Positions 35,189 to 45,836 of a stretch of DNA of 64,000 nt are shown here, piece by piece (the stretch's first letter is position 1; each line of letters begins with the position of its first letter). The translations under genes and the position numbers were made by a program. Source of the DNA: Persicaria tinctoria (lineage: Eukaryota > Streptophyta > Magnoliopsida > Caryophyllales > Polygonaceae). Below the pieces are notes generated by a model, which saw only the letters and a program-made list of their open reading frames with translations, had not been told where the DNA came from and did not search any database. The stretch spans positions 23,150,314-23,214,313 of the forward strand of contig JBANSL010000003.1 of assembly GCA_037127255.1 (NCBI GenBank). The letters run 5' to 3'.

Positions 35189-36041
35189 ACTGGGGCAGAT
35201 CCAAACGAGGGCATGTGGTGGCACATGCCCCCACCCTCTTTTGACGAACCCCGTATATATAATCTTCTCATCGATAACTTCGTTTTGATATATAATACAC
35301 CTTAATCCGATATCTGAGTAAAATGTTATGAGTTAATGTTTGAAAATTGAAGGTATATCAATCACTTTAATCTTATTTTAATAATCTTCAATGCTTTAAT
35401 ATTTTATTTAGATTGACATTTAAATACTACAATTTATCTCAAGAGTTTCAAAATAAGAGGTTATATTACTCATTTCGACAATTAGGTAAGAAGTTATAAA
35501 AGTTCAAATGAAAGATAATGCTAGATTTTCTATTTTGCAAGATATTGGATGCACATTTCAAAGAAGATAACCGAAGTAAGAATTCACAAAGCTTTTGATT
35601 TGGTATATTATCACATTGAGTTGTTTTTAGTGTTACTAGTTTGGAACAACTACAGTGGAAATAAATTTCTCTGCAATGGATATTATGAAGATATATTTGT
35701 ACGTACAACAAGATGAAGGAACACTTTCTCTCTTAGAATTTGGTTTGCTTTGTCGCAAAAGATGTTTTCAAGAGCATTGATAATGAAATTATACTTCAAC
35801 ATTTTCAAGGTATTAAAACCTATAAAATGATTTTACTTCATTTCTCATCAAGTTCATCACCTATTTCAGTATATAACTCTAATTAATAATTAACAACTCT
35901 TTGTACGTACTATTAAATTCTTTCATTTTTTTTTCGTTATTTTGTAGTATTGAAAACGTTCTGTGTTGTATGCGGTCGTGTTATTCATTGTCATTTTTCA
36001 CCACAGTGTCCCCATCCTTATCGAGTTCTGACTCCGCCAGA
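35189..36041. mobile_element. Probable hAT-like element remnant (853 bp)
   Basis: The left end ACTGGGGCAG and right end (minus strand TCTGGCGGAG) are imperfect inverted repeats. Flanking octamers ATCTATAA (35181-35188) and GTCTATAA (36042-36049) agree at 7 of 8 positions. Left subterminal sequence (CATGTGGTGGCACATGCCCC) resembles common plant hAT non-autonomous elements. No transposase motif was found. Confidence 0.5.
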
Positions 36042-36590
36042 GTCTATAATTAATATATATATGGACAAACCCTTGGATTGAAAATTTATCATTAGAATCC
36101 TTATGGGAAACCATAATAAAAACCTTCGTGTCTCCGACCTACCGAACGAGGAAAAGAAATGGGGCAACAACTTATTACAATAAATATTTCCCCCAAATAT
36201 AATACAGATCGAGAATTCAAACCATAAGCATTCCTGAATGGGACACATCCTCGATAAACTGATTTGAAAATTAACTACAAATGAAAAGTTTACGATAAAA
36301 TCCACATATATAAACTAGTTAACCAAATCACAAATGATATAAATAACTTCAAATGGATTTGGCGGCTCAATATTCTCCCGAGGGTTCAGAATCTAATAGA
36401 TTACCGTCTTAATGTTGTTTTCGTAACAAAGAGGATGAAGATTTTCAACACTTTTTTTAAAAAAAAATCAACTATCAAGTTTCTTTATGAATAGTAATTA
36501 GGAGGATCAAGATTTTCGAATGGACAAGCATACTGAAAGAATAATACGAAACACTGACAATACTAATAAGACCTACAAGATGATAAGTAT
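36042..36590. other. AT-rich spacer, no gene seen
   Basis: No recognisable coding region; the sequence leads into the LINE fragment that follows. Confidence 0.4.
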
Positions 36591-36599
36591 TGAAATCTT

Positions 36600-37340
36600 C
36601 TCCCATGCTCCCAGCTATCAGCTACACAGAAATCAATAATAGCGTTCTCCTTATGGGGGATTTGGTCTATGAGGAACAAAATTGTTTTCGAAAATCATGA
36701 TGTTAGAAGTATGGAACAATGGATAAAAATCATTACACAATATAGGTTATCTTGGAAAAATGCTTTAGAATATGATCTAGAGAACGATGAGAATACAACA
36801 CATCACAAACCTCAAAATAGAGACGCCAGAAAAAAGTTAAATGGAAGAAACCGCCTGAGGATTCATGAAGCTAAATTTTGATGAGCCAAGGTCGTGTCTG
36901 GGCAAGCTGTTGTTGGGTTTGTTATCCACGATTAGCATGGTAGAGTGGTGTCCTGCGGTGCGCAAGGACTTTGGTGCACTTCTCCAATACAAGCTGAGTG
37001 GCTTGGTCTTCATGCCGACCTTCTTTCTGCTATTAGGATGGTTTCTCGCGCCTCGTGGTGGAAGGAGATTGTCTAACTGTCCTCAACGCCATGCGTGGGA
37101 TCGGTACTTGTCCGTGGCCTATTGAGATGGTGATTACTAATGTTCTCGTCCTCTGCAAATCCTTTGAGTCCATCGACTTCTCCCACACGTTTTGGGAAGA
37201 CAACAAGGTCGTTGACAGATTGACATACGATGGTTTGACCTCCTCTTTCTCCGTTGAGCGGTGCCCAGCTGAGATCGAGGATTTAGTCTGTAAGGACGCC
37301 ATTAGGCAGTGGTTCAACCGAGTTTTTGTTTTTTTTTTTG
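36600..37340 (+). pseudogene. L1-type LINE 3' fragment (zf-RVT end plus RNase H-like)
   Basis: The first part reads LWGIWSMRNKIVFENHD, the usual end of the zf-RVT region. After frameshifts it continues with KLNFD near 36865 and the RNase H-like segment MVEGDCLTVLNAMRG at 37055, then FWEDNKVVDRLTYDGL. The order and spacing match the 3' third of plant L1 ORF2. It is broken by at least two frameshifts and stops. Confidence 0.7.
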
Positions 37341-37964
37341 ATTAGGTAAAAATTCGACGCACCGGACAGGCCCAGTGGGTCGATAGACCGAAAAAATCGG
37401 CGACGGATAAACCGTCAATACAAACAAATGACAAAGAAACTACAACAATGCATAAAGACCAAATTACAAGAGTGCAGTTACGACCGCAGGCTAGTACTAT
37501 GAAATAAAGAAATGGAAGCCGTGTGCGACAACTCTTCTGCCAGTTGGTAGAGGCACGCAGGGAATCCTTGGGGAACTAAGTGGAAACCTCAGATTTGGAC
37601 TCGGATATCAACGAGCCTTCAGGCTTCGATCACGTCCACGACCTTTCGCGCGTCGAAAAAGGAGAAGAACACCGCTCAAATACCGCTAGCCCCAAAGCCA
37701 CAACCACACAACGAGCAAATCGGTCGAACTAGCCAACCCAAGAATGGGAATTTTTTTTTTTCTTCCTCCAAGTTGCCTCGGGCCCAAGGCAAAACCTTGG
37801 GCCCAAAGCAAAAATTCGGGCCAAACCAAACAATAATGGGCCACCTCGGGCCCAAGGAAAGACCTTGGGGCCCAAGGCACAACGGGAGCAGCCCGACCGC
37901 GACAAGCTGTAACACAGGTCGGAAACCCGTCGGCCAATCATCGATGATCGGAGACACAAAGAAG
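37330..37964 (-). mobile_element. Probable minus-strand LINE 3' end that received the copia insertion
   Basis: A poly-T run at 37327-37340 followed by GATTAGGTAAAAATTCG reads, on the minus strand, as the ACCTAATC-poly(A) tail of a plant L1 LINE. The same tail style occurs at 1538 and 1948. The rest (to 37964 and probably resuming at 43071) is GC-rich with GGGCCCAAG repeats. Overlapping open frames here are repetitive and not gene-like. Confidence 0.35.
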
Positions 37965-38108
37965 TGATAGATTACATAGGTTTCATATTGTATAGTGGGC
38001 TTAAAAGCCCGTTAAGGCCCAATACCCGTGTAACCTATATATATATATGTTATATCAATGAATGGAAACCCTCAAGGAGGACATTACAATCAAACTCATG
38101 ATCTCACA
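37965..38108 (+). repeat. 5' LTR of the young copia element
   Basis: 144 bp, TG...CA ends. It differs from the 3' LTR only in a (TA)n tract. Confidence 0.93.
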
Positions 38109-38120
38109 TGGTATCACAGC
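38109..38120 (+). other. Primer-binding site
   Basis: TGGTATCACAGC directly after the 5' LTR matches the plant initiator tRNA-Met primer site (TGGTATCAGAGC) with one mismatch. Confidence 0.85.
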
Positions 38121-38175
38121 CTAAGATCCAAAGACCCAAATTTTTCTCTCTCCCCTTCTTCTAAAAACCCTAGCC

Positions 38176-38288
38176 TCCCCCCCTCCTTCGGCCGCCCCTC
38201 ACCCCTCTCGACCACCCCTAGCCGAGATCAGTCCCCCCCTCCTTCGGCCGCCCCTCACCCCTCTCGGCCACCCCTAGCCGAGATCAGT
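38176..38288 (+). repeat. Tandem duplication of about 56 bp in the copia leader
   Basis: CCCCTCCTTCGGCCGCCCC...GATCAGT occurs twice in a row between LTR and gag, with one or two differences. Confidence 0.75.
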
Positions 38289-38461
38289 CCGCCACCTCCC
38301 CCTTGTGCCGCCACCCTTTTTCCCCCGTCGTCCCCAGGCGCGCCTGCGTCGCCCTCAGCGCGCCCGCGTCTCCCTCAGCGCGCCCACGTTGTCCTCAGCG
38401 CGCCCGCGTCACCAGCCCTTCTCCCTCTCCACGCCGCCCTTAGCCCTCTCTTCTCGTCCCC

Positions 38462-41400
38462 ATGGCTAACCCACAACCTACCGACCCTATTAAGCCGCCC
38501 TACCATTCCGCCCTAACCATCTCCAACATCAAAAATTGCATCCCTATCATTCTTGATCATGAGTCCAGTACCTACACCATGTGGTCGCACCTCTTCACGA
38601 CCCATGTTAAGGCTCATAAAGTCCTCCACCACATTGACTCCTCCGCTAACCGCCCTACAAGCGAAGACGACGATCTCTTCGCTCAACTTGACACCATTGT
38701 TCTTCAATGGATCTTTAACACCATCTCAAAAGATCTATTGACCACTATCATTCTTGATCATGAGTCCAGTACCTACACCATGTGGTCGCACCTCTTCACG
38801 ACCCATGTTAAGGCTCATAAAGTCCTCCACCACATTGACTCCTCCGCTAACCGCCCTACAAGCGAAGACGACGATCTCTTCGCTCAACTTGACACCATTG
38901 TTCTTCAATGGATCTTTAACACCATCTCAAAAGATCTATTGACCACTATCCTTGACCCCAAAGACAACGCCTTGAAAGCTTGGAAGAAACTTCAGGATCT
39001 CTTTCAAGACAACAAGTCCACCCGTGTTGTCTATCTCGAGCACGAATTCTCAAGTTGCAAGCTTTCCTCCTTTCCGTCGATATCTGCCTACTGTCAGCAC
39101 ATCAAGACCCTGGCTGATCAGCTCGACGCTGTCGACTCCAAACCCAGTGCCACCCGTCTGGTTCTTCAGGTTCTCTCTGGTCTCCCTTCTGAATACAACG
39201 CTGTTGCTACTCATATTCAGCAGACAGAGCCTCTCCCTACATTCGAGAAGACCCGGTCTCAACTGATCCTGGAGGAGACTCGCCTTCACCGTCAGACAAC
39301 CGACGCCGCCAAAGACAAGACGGCGTTGGTCTCATCCAGTGACATCATCGAGCAACTCGCCCTCCAGCCTGGCCGCACCAACGATCAGCAAGGACCTAGA
39401 GGCGGCGGCCGCGGCCGCGGCAGAGGCCGCGGCGGCCGCAGCAACTGGCGCCCGCAGCAAAACGATAACCGCCACCCCTCTTGGTACCCCAACCCTGGCT
39501 ACCCTCCTTGGATGCCCTATGGCTACCCCGGTGCGTCGTTTCGTGGACCTGCCCCATATCCCAACCGCCAGCAGGGCTTGTTGGGTCCTGCTCCCCATCC
39601 ATCGTCCGATCAGGCATACCCGACTGATGTGCACAACGCCTTCTCTTCCATGCAGCTGACACCTCCTAACAGATCTTGGTACATGGACACTGGCGCTACC
39701 TCTCATATGACGAACTCCTCAGGTACTCTCTCATCTCTTTCTTTTAAGGGTCCTGCTCATTCTATAATCGTTGGCAACGGTGGTCGCCTTGCTACTTCGG
39801 GCATTGGCCACACCACACTATCAACCCCTACCAATCCTTTGCACCTAAACAATGTCCTTATTGCCCCCAAACTTGTCAAAAACCTTATCTCTGTCCGTCG
39901 GTTTACCACTGACAATGATGTTTCTCTTGAGTTTGATCCGTTTGGTTTCTCTGTGAAGGATCTTACTACGGGGGTTACTCGCCTGAGATGTAATAGCACT
40001 GGGGAGCTCTATCCTGTATCGTCGCCTTCACCATCCAGCCCGTCAAGTCCAGTCGCCCTCTCGGCATCATCATCCAGTCTTTGGCATGCTCGTCTTGGTC
40101 ATCCCAGTCCTGCAGTTTTAGATTTACTTCATTCTAAGAGTCTTGTCATTTGTAATAAAGAGCACCGCTCTAGTTTATGTTCGTCTTGTCAGTTAGGCAA
40201 GCATGCCAGACTTCCATTTCAGCGTTCTTTAACCGCTACTTTCGCACCTTTTGATATTATTCATAGTGATATTTGGACATCTCCTGTGCCTAGCAAGGAG
40301 GGTCATAAGTATTACCTTTTGTTTCTGGATGATTTTACACACTTCTTATGGGTTTTCCCTTTGCACTTTAAATCTCAAGTGTTCCCTATCTTTGCCAAAT
40401 TCCACGCTTACATCAAAACACATTTTCACGCCTCTGTCAAGTGTTTCCAATGCGACAATGGCCGCGAATTTGACAACAAGGATTTTCACACTTTCTTTAA
40501 TACCAATGGAATCTCCTATCGCTTGTCCTGCCCCTACACCTCTCAACAAAATGGCAAAGCCGAACGAATCATCCGAACCATTACCAATATGATGCGCACC
40601 CTTCTTTTCCACGCATCCATTCCCCTCCTTTATTGGTCGTATGCCTTGGCCACCACATGCTACCTCCTCAACATACTCCCCTCCACCACCCTCAACCATC
40701 GCTCACCGTTTCAAGCATTGTATTGCACTATGCCTATATATGATCACCTTCGTACCTTTGGTTGCTTATGCTTCCCTAATCAGTCATCCACTGCCCCCCA
40801 CAAGCTTCACCCTCGTTCCACCCCTTGTGTCTTTCTTGGCTACCCGTCTGATCATCGCGGTTACATTTGCCTCGATATCAAGACTCACAAGATCATTCTC
40901 TCTCGCCATGTCACCTTTGATGAGTCGCGATTTCCCTTCGCGTCTCCCACACCCCCTGTGTCGTCCACAGAGTCTGAGTCACCATTTCCTCACTTCATTC
41001 TTCCCCAGAGCTCTCCCGGTGCTCCTGCGTCTCCCCCTCCCCCACCCCCTCCACCACCATCCATCACCAGACCTCACACCCGCAGCGTCTCCGGTGTCTT
41101 CAGACCCCGACAGATCGTCTCCATGACCACCGACCATCACCCCGCTTCACACCCCACATCCCCTCCACCAACATCCACGCCTCCCCTACGCGCGCCCGCG
41201 CCCCAAGTTGGCGCGCCCGCGTCCCGAGCTGGCGCGCCCGCGTCTCTTGCTGGCGCGCCCGCGTCTCTTGCTGGCGCGCCCACGTCCCGTGCTGGCGCGC
41301 CCGCATCCTTAGCCTATCCTGCCCCCATCTTTCCCGACTCCCTTTCACCCTCTGCCTCCACCCAGACCTCCCTCTCCCCCGTTCCCACCTCCCACAAAAC

Positions 41401-42928
41401 AGCCCTCCTAGACCCGAATTGGCAGGCGGCTATGCTCGACGAATACAGGGCCCTTACGAAGAATGGTACTTGGGTTCTTGTGCCTCGCCCTCCTGAGGCG
41501 AACGTCATTCGTTGTATGTGGCTCTTCCGTCACAAGTTCCGCTCTGATGGGACATTGGAGCGCTACAAGGCCCGTCTGGTGGTTAACGGTAGATCTCAAC
41601 AGGCCGGTATTGATTGTGATGAGACCTTCAGCCCTGTGGTCAAGCCTGCCACTATCCGAGTGGTCCTGAGTCTGGCTCTGTCGTGCAACTGGGGCATCCA
41701 TCAGCTGGATGTCAAGAACGCCTTTCTGCATGGTCATCTGAATGAGACGGTTTACATGTTTCAGCCCCCGGGGTTTGCTGATGCTGAGCGTCCACGGCAT
41801 GTCTGTCTCCTCAAGCGCTCTCTGTATGGTCTGAAACAGGCTCCACGGGCATGGTTCCAGCGGTTTGCTTCTCATCTGCTCCGCTTGGGTTTCACTGGCA
41901 GCCGATCGGATACGTCTCTGTTTATCTATCGCAGAGGCTCGGACTTGGCTTTCCTGCTGCTCTATGTCGACGACATCATTCTCACCGCCTCTTCTGATGC
42001 TCTTCGAACGTCCATCATCTCGAAGTTGAGTGCGGAATTCGCCATGTCTGATCTGGGTCCGCTGTCTTACTTCTTGGGGGTTGCCGTTCAGCGGCATGCG
42101 TCTGGTCTCTTTCTCTCACAGAGTAAGTATGCTGCTGAGATTGTTGCTCGGGCTAAGATGGTCAACTGTAATCCCGTCGCCACCCCAGTCGACACATCCA
42201 ACAAGCTCAGTGCTCATTATGGTCCTTTGATTGACGATCCGACATTGTATAGGAGCCTCGCTGGTGCTCTTCAGTATCTCACTTTCACCAGGCCTGATAT
42301 CAGTTATGCCGTTCAGCAGATCTGCTTGTTCATGCATGCCCCTAGGGAACCTCACTTTCAGGCTTTGAAGCGGATCATTCGGTACATCAGCGGCACCCTA
42401 GAGCTCGGCACCACCATCACTCCTTCCTCTAGACTTGACCATGTGGCTTACACTGATGCGGATTGGGGTGGTTGTCCAGACACACGTCGCTCCACGTCTG
42501 GTTACTGTGTCTTCCTCAATGACACTCTTGTGTCCTGGTCCGCTAAGCGTCAATCCGTCGTGTCTCGCTCCAGCGCTGAAGCCGAGTACAGGGGTGTTGC
42601 CAACGTTGTCTCCGAGTGCTCTTGGCTCCGCAATCTCCTGCTTGAGCTACGATGCCCCTTGCAGAAGGCCACTCTGGTCTACACTGATAACGTCTCCGCC
42701 GTCTACTTGGCTAGCAACCCAGTCCAGCACCAACGCACGAAGCACATTGAGCTTGATCTCCACTTCGTCAGGGACAAGGTTGTCATTGGACATGTCCGCG
42801 TTCTACATGTCCCGTCCTCCTATCAGTACGCTGATATATTCACAAAGGGTTTACCTAGACAGTTATTCATTGATTTTCGCTCCAGTCTCACTGTCCGGAC
42901 ACCTCCCGTATCGACTGCGGGGGTTTGA
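38462..42928 (+). CDS. Copia gag-pol polyprotein, 1488 aa, intact
   Basis: One open frame encodes, in order: gag (about 1-330) with an RG-rich region but no CCHC zinc knuckle; protease (MDTGATSH, about 408); the integrase HHCC zinc site (HARLGHP...CSSCQLGK) and core with D about 602 (HSDIW), D about 664 (CDNGREF) and E about 700 (NGKAER); reverse transcriptase (about 1000-1240) with YVDD near 1168; and RNase H with DADWGG, AEAEYRG and YTDNVSA. All catalytic residues are present. It is synthesised as a single polyprotein that copies the element through RNA. Residues about 29-95 and 96-162 of gag are an exact duplication, so the usual length would be near 1421. A proline- and GAPAS-rich linker separates integrase and reverse transcriptase. 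The start ATG is the first in frame after the leader. Confidence 0.95.
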   Translation: MANPQPTDPIKPPYHSALTISNIKNCIPIILDHESSTYTMWSHLFTTHVKAHKVLHHIDSSANRPTSEDDDLFAQLDTIVLQWIFNTISKDLLTTIILDHESSTYTMWSHLFTTHVKAHKVLHHIDSSANRPTSEDDDLFAQLDTIVLQWIFNTISKDLLTTILDPKDNALKAWKKLQDLFQDNKSTRVVYLEHEFSSCKLSSFPSISAYCQHIKTLADQLDAVDSKPSATRLVLQVLSGLPSEYNAVATHIQQTEPLPTFEKTRSQLILEETRLHRQTTDAAKDKTALVSSSDIIEQLALQPGRTNDQQGPRGGGRGRGRGRGGRSNWRPQQNDNRHPSWYPNPGYPPWMPYGYPGASFRGPAPYPNRQQGLLGPAPHPSSDQAYPTDVHNAFSSMQLTPPNRSWYMDTGATSHMTNSSGTLSSLSFKGPAHSIIVGNGGRLATSGIGHTTLSTPTNPLHLNNVLIAPKLVKNLISVRRFTTDNDVSLEFDPFGFSVKDLTTGVTRLRCNSTGELYPVSSPSPSSPSSPVALSASSSSLWHARLGHPSPAVLDLLHSKSLVICNKEHRSSLCSSCQLGKHARLPFQRSLTATFAPFDIIHSDIWTSPVPSKEGHKYYLLFLDDFTHFLWVFPLHFKSQVFPIFAKFHAYIKTHFHASVKCFQCDNGREFDNKDFHTFFNTNGISYRLSCPYTSQQNGKAERIIRTITNMMRTLLFHASIPLLYWSYALATTCYLLNILPSTTLNHRSPFQALYCTMPIYDHLRTFGCLCFPNQSSTAPHKLHPRSTPCVFLGYPSDHRGYICLDIKTHKIILSRHVTFDESRFPFASPTPPVSSTESESPFPHFILPQSSPGAPASPPPPPPPPPSITRPHTRSVSGVFRPRQIVSMTTDHHPASHPTSPPPTSTPPLRAPAPQVGAPASRAGAPASLAGAPASLAGAPTSRAGAPASLAYPAPIFPDSLSPSASTQTSLSPVPTSHKTALLDPNWQAAMLDEYRALTKNGTWVLVPRPPEANVIRCMWLFRHKFRSDGTLERYKARLVVNGRSQQAGIDCDETFSPVVKPATIRVVLSLALSCNWGIHQLDVKNAFLHGHLNETVYMFQPPGFADAERPRHVCLLKRSLYGLKQAPRAWFQRFASHLLRLGFTGSRSDTSLFIYRRGSDLAFLLLYVDDIILTASSDALRTSIISKLSAEFAMSDLGPLSYFLGVAVQRHASGLFLSQSKYAAEIVARAKMVNCNPVATPVDTSNKLSAHYGPLIDDPTLYRSLAGALQYLTFTRPDISYAVQQICLFMHAPREPHFQALKRIIRYISGTLELGTTITPSSRLDHVAYTDADWGGCPDTRRSTSGYCVFLNDTLVSWSAKRQSVVSRSSAEAEYRGVANVVSECSWLRNLLLELRCPLQKATLVYTDNVSAVYLASNPVQHQRTKHIELDLHFVRDKVVIGHVRVLHVPSSYQYADIFTKGLPRQLFIDFRSSLTVRTPPVSTAGV
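38546..38947 (+). repeat. Exact 201-bp tandem duplication inside gag
   Basis: Copies begin at 38546 and 38747 (ATCATTCTTGATCATGAGTC) and show no difference by eye. The length is a multiple of three, so the frame continues with a 67-residue repeat. Confidence 0.95.
41186..41312 (+). repeat. GGCGCGCCCGCGTC minisatellite in the integrase-RT linker
   Basis: About five copies of a 21-bp unit encode repeated GAPASxA. The same GCGCGCCCGCGTC core recurs in the leader at about 38336-38415. Confidence 0.85.
42917..42925 (+). other. Polypurine tract
   Basis: GCGGGGGTT directly precedes the 3' LTR and overlaps the last codons of the pol frame. Confidence 0.75.
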
Positions 42929-43065
42929 TAGATTACATAGGTTTCATATTGTATAGTGGGCTTAAAAGCCCGTTAAGGCCCAATACCCGTGTAACCTATA
43001 TATATGTTATATCAATGAATGGAAACCCTCAAGGAGGACATTACAATCAAACTCATGATCTCACA
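42926..43065 (+). repeat. 3' LTR of the young copia element
   Basis: 140 bp, identical to the 5' LTR except for a shorter (TA)n run; followed by target duplication AGAAG. Confidence 0.93.
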
Positions 43066-43070
43066 AGAAG

Positions 43071-44435
43071 AATCTGGCGAACAGGGAGATCGGGCAAGCA
43101 GAAACAAGGCGGAGGCCACCGAACTCCACAAGCCCCAACTCGATTTCACAAGTTGAGAAGCCCCGACACACCTACCCGGACACCACCAGAAGCGCGTACG
43201 CGGGGGTGCCGGACTGGAGGAGGACGATGACAATCCATGGACGGCGCAATTGGAACCGAGACGCACACATCCATGGACCTGGTTGAGACTACGGCGGAAG
43301 CCGCCGGGTGATAGACCGAGGAGGGAACGAGACAAGCCAACAACCCTCCAAACACCTGTGGGAGGCGATTCATAAAAAAGGGATGAACAAGATTAGAGAT
43401 TGGTAGTGGAGATTAGACTGGATTGATAGGGAAAGACACAAGGAGGATTGAAAATTTTGGGATTTGGGGATGACGGTTCAACCGAGGTTGACCGCTCCCA
43501 AATTTTCGCCTTCGAGGATCAAGATTTTCCAACACCTTTTTGTTCAAAACTACACTTGCTTTAATTTTTATGCCCGAAAAACGATTTCTTTCGGTCAATT
43601 TGTAGGTTGTTCTAAATCGTACATTTACATTTAAAAAAAAAAAGTCATCATATAAATGGACAATGACTACCCTTGTGCAAAATAGTCGAAGGGTGGCGTA
43701 AGGACATTACCCATGGACAAATATTTTGGTCCAAGTTAAATGCCTTATAGTTATCTTCCAAAAATGGGGCTAACTATCCAATTAATAATTATAAAACATA
43801 TTTGCTGGTGATGAGTTATATATATATATATTTGTTGAATAGGAATTAAGCAAGTTAATTACTAATTTAGAGCGCCGAACTCGCTTAAACCCGTTTTAAT
43901 TAGGAGGCTACAGCAGAGCTGTCGAGCAACTCATTGCTTCCGCGATAACTGATAAGCGCGCTTATCTAATTCACATATTCCCATGTAAGAATTACAAGGT
44001 TGTGTTAGGTCAAGAGATGTTTACATTATAGGACATTACAACTTTCGTTTCAGGTAAGCACTTAATGAAAAGAGGAACTCGTAACCTATTGGACACTATG
44101 TAAGTATGTATTCTTACAAGTTAAGTTGGTAAGATTTAACTTTAAAATCATTTATAATGTCTTTTTCAAAATTTCTTAGAAATTGAGAAATAAAAAATAT
44201 ATTTGATTAAATTATTTTTGTTTTAATTTTAAAAACTTTTCAATTTCGAAGATTTGAAAAAATATTTGTACAGTATTTTTTTGTACCGTATTTTTTAGAA
44301 TGGTGAGATACGAGAAAACCTAGAAGTCATTTGAAATGCTCTAATATCCCATGTTTTATCAAGTAGTAATAAAATTGACCTTAATTATCATATAAGAAAT
44401 GTTTAAAGGTGTAGTACTAGGGATATGATCAAGAG
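43071..44435. other. Flank of the copia insertion and AT-rich spacer
   Basis: About 43071-43600 is GC-rich with CACCGGA-type sequence and may be the upstream part of the minus-strand LINE broken by the copia element. After 43620 it is AT-rich. No protein domain is recognised on either strand. Confidence 0.4.
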
Positions 44436-44446
44436 AGTTGGAGAGG

Positions 44447-45825
44447 ATTAGGTTCTGAGAAGATAACTGGGCGCTAAGTACCCCCTTACAAAGGCGGCGA
44501 TCCGACACCCGGATGATCAGGAGCTCAGCTGGACGGTCGATCGCTTCATAAACTCCGACAACAGTTGGGATTTTGGAAAACTACAAACAGATCTACACAG
44601 TCTCTTGGATCAAACTACCATAGCGAAAATTGTTTCCACACATTTACCGCAACACCAGTTTCAAGACCGTCTGTTCTGGGGACAAAGTAGAAATGGATGG
44701 TTCTCCACCGCTTCGGCAGTTAAACTTGGCAACCAACAAACTGGCGATCCGCTGTTTGGCTGTCAGTGGATTTGGAATTTAGACATTCCATACAAAATTC
44801 GGCATTTTATCTGGAAAATAGCAAGGGATGGGCTACCAACTTCTGACAGACTACAACGGTCTCATGTTTCGGTTCCATCTGGTTGTCATTTTTGTAACTC
44901 TACACAGGAGTCTACCGCTCATCTACTACTTGATTGTGCTCTCACTAGGCAGGTCATTTCGGAAGCGGGCATCAAAATTCCGAAACCCCCGAACGACTAT
45001 TCTTATGTTAGGCCTAATATACTGCTTAACGATATCTACTCTAAAATGGGGAAAGCGGGGTTTGCCTGGTTAGCGACTGCTTGGTGGGCGATCTGGTACT
45101 TTCGAAACCAACTGACGTTCCAACACATAAACACTATAACTGCTCAATCTATTGTTGTTTTTTACCAAACCAATTATACTACTTGGAAGACCAGGTCGAC
45201 CTCCCTAGAGGACAATCATTTGAGTTCACCGCCACCTTCGAAAGCTAGCAACAAAAACCGAAATGTCTACCCACCTTCGACTACAACTCGGTCTATAGGG
45301 TGGACGAAGCCACCATATGACCACTAACTAAACTTCGATGGTTCTTGCCTACCTACACAATCGGGCGCTTACGGCTTCATTATTCGAGATCATAATGGCA
45401 CGGTAATATCCACTAGCTCGGGCATTTGCTCTAACAAGCCAGCGGTGTTTTGCGAGGCTCTAGGCCTGCATATGTGTGTGGTTAGAGCCCGTCAAATGGG
45501 GCTCGATAATTTACTTATTGAAGGCGATTGCTTAGTCGTTATTAAATCTCTACTCGGGGATTGGCAACCGCCGTGGATTATTGAGTTGTTGATGGCTGAT
45601 ACTACTACTTTTCTCCGATCATTCCCTAATGTTGCTATTCGTCATATTTTCAGGGGTTCGAACGTTGTAGCTGACAGGATTGCACGTCTGGCTTATAGCT
45701 CCCCTGCCGATGATTGCTTCAGTACTGATCCAGAACTTCGGGTTCTCGTCCGCTCGGATGCGCTAGGGCAGAAGCTGGGTCGTCGGCGCCTTCCCTAATT
45801 CTTATCCTGCTTCAAAAAAAAAAAA
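44447..45825 (+). mobile_element. 5'-truncated L1 LINE with poly-A tail and 11-bp target duplication
   Basis: AGTTGGAGAGG lies at 44436-44446 and again at 45826-45836 directly after a 13-A tail (45814-45826). Between them is the 3' 1.38 kb of an L1 element in plus orientation. This is the usual product of target-primed reverse transcription that stopped early. Confidence 0.93.
44467..45798 (+). pseudogene. L1 ORF2 3' part: zf-RVT and RNase H domain, a single internal stop
   Basis: One frame runs the whole length with only TAA at 45325-45327. The first part is the region before and including zf-RVT (NGWFSTASAV; IWKIARDGLPTSDRL; CHFCNSTQESTAHLLLDC). The second is an RNase H-like domain with all expected acidic sites: NFDGS just after the stop, FCEA at 45445, IEGD near 45520, and NVVADRIARL. 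The stop replaces the codon before LNFDG, where Lys is usual, so one base change could explain it. The absent 5' two thirds make it non-functional regardless. Confidence 0.85.
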
Positions 45826-45836
45826 AGTTGGAGAGG

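Larger units (their letters stand above)
37965..43065 (+). mobile_element. Complete Ty1/copia retrotransposon with very short LTRs (5.1 kb)
   Basis: Direct LTRs of 144 and 140 bp start TGATAGATTACATAGG and end GATCTCACA. The 5-bp target duplication AGAAG is present on both sides (37960-37964 and 43066-43070). The LTRs are identical apart from the length of one (TA)n run, so insertion was recent. A primer-binding site follows the 5' LTR and a purine tract precedes the 3' LTR. One uninterrupted gag-pol frame fills the interior. Size and short LTRs suggest the Ale/Retrofit group, not verified. Confidence 0.95.

Noticed and set aside
37676..37959. Three overlapping minus-strand frames of 76-93 codons
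   Set aside because: They arise from GGGCCCAAGG repeats with few stop codons in any frame; no domain.
38058..38516. A 152-codon frame starting in the 5' LTR
   Set aside because: It crosses the LTR, primer site and repetitive leader and overlaps the gag start in another frame; proline/serine-rich low complexity.
39332..42097. Long antisense frames within the copia element
   Set aside because: They are shadows of the intact gag-pol frame in GC-rich DNA.
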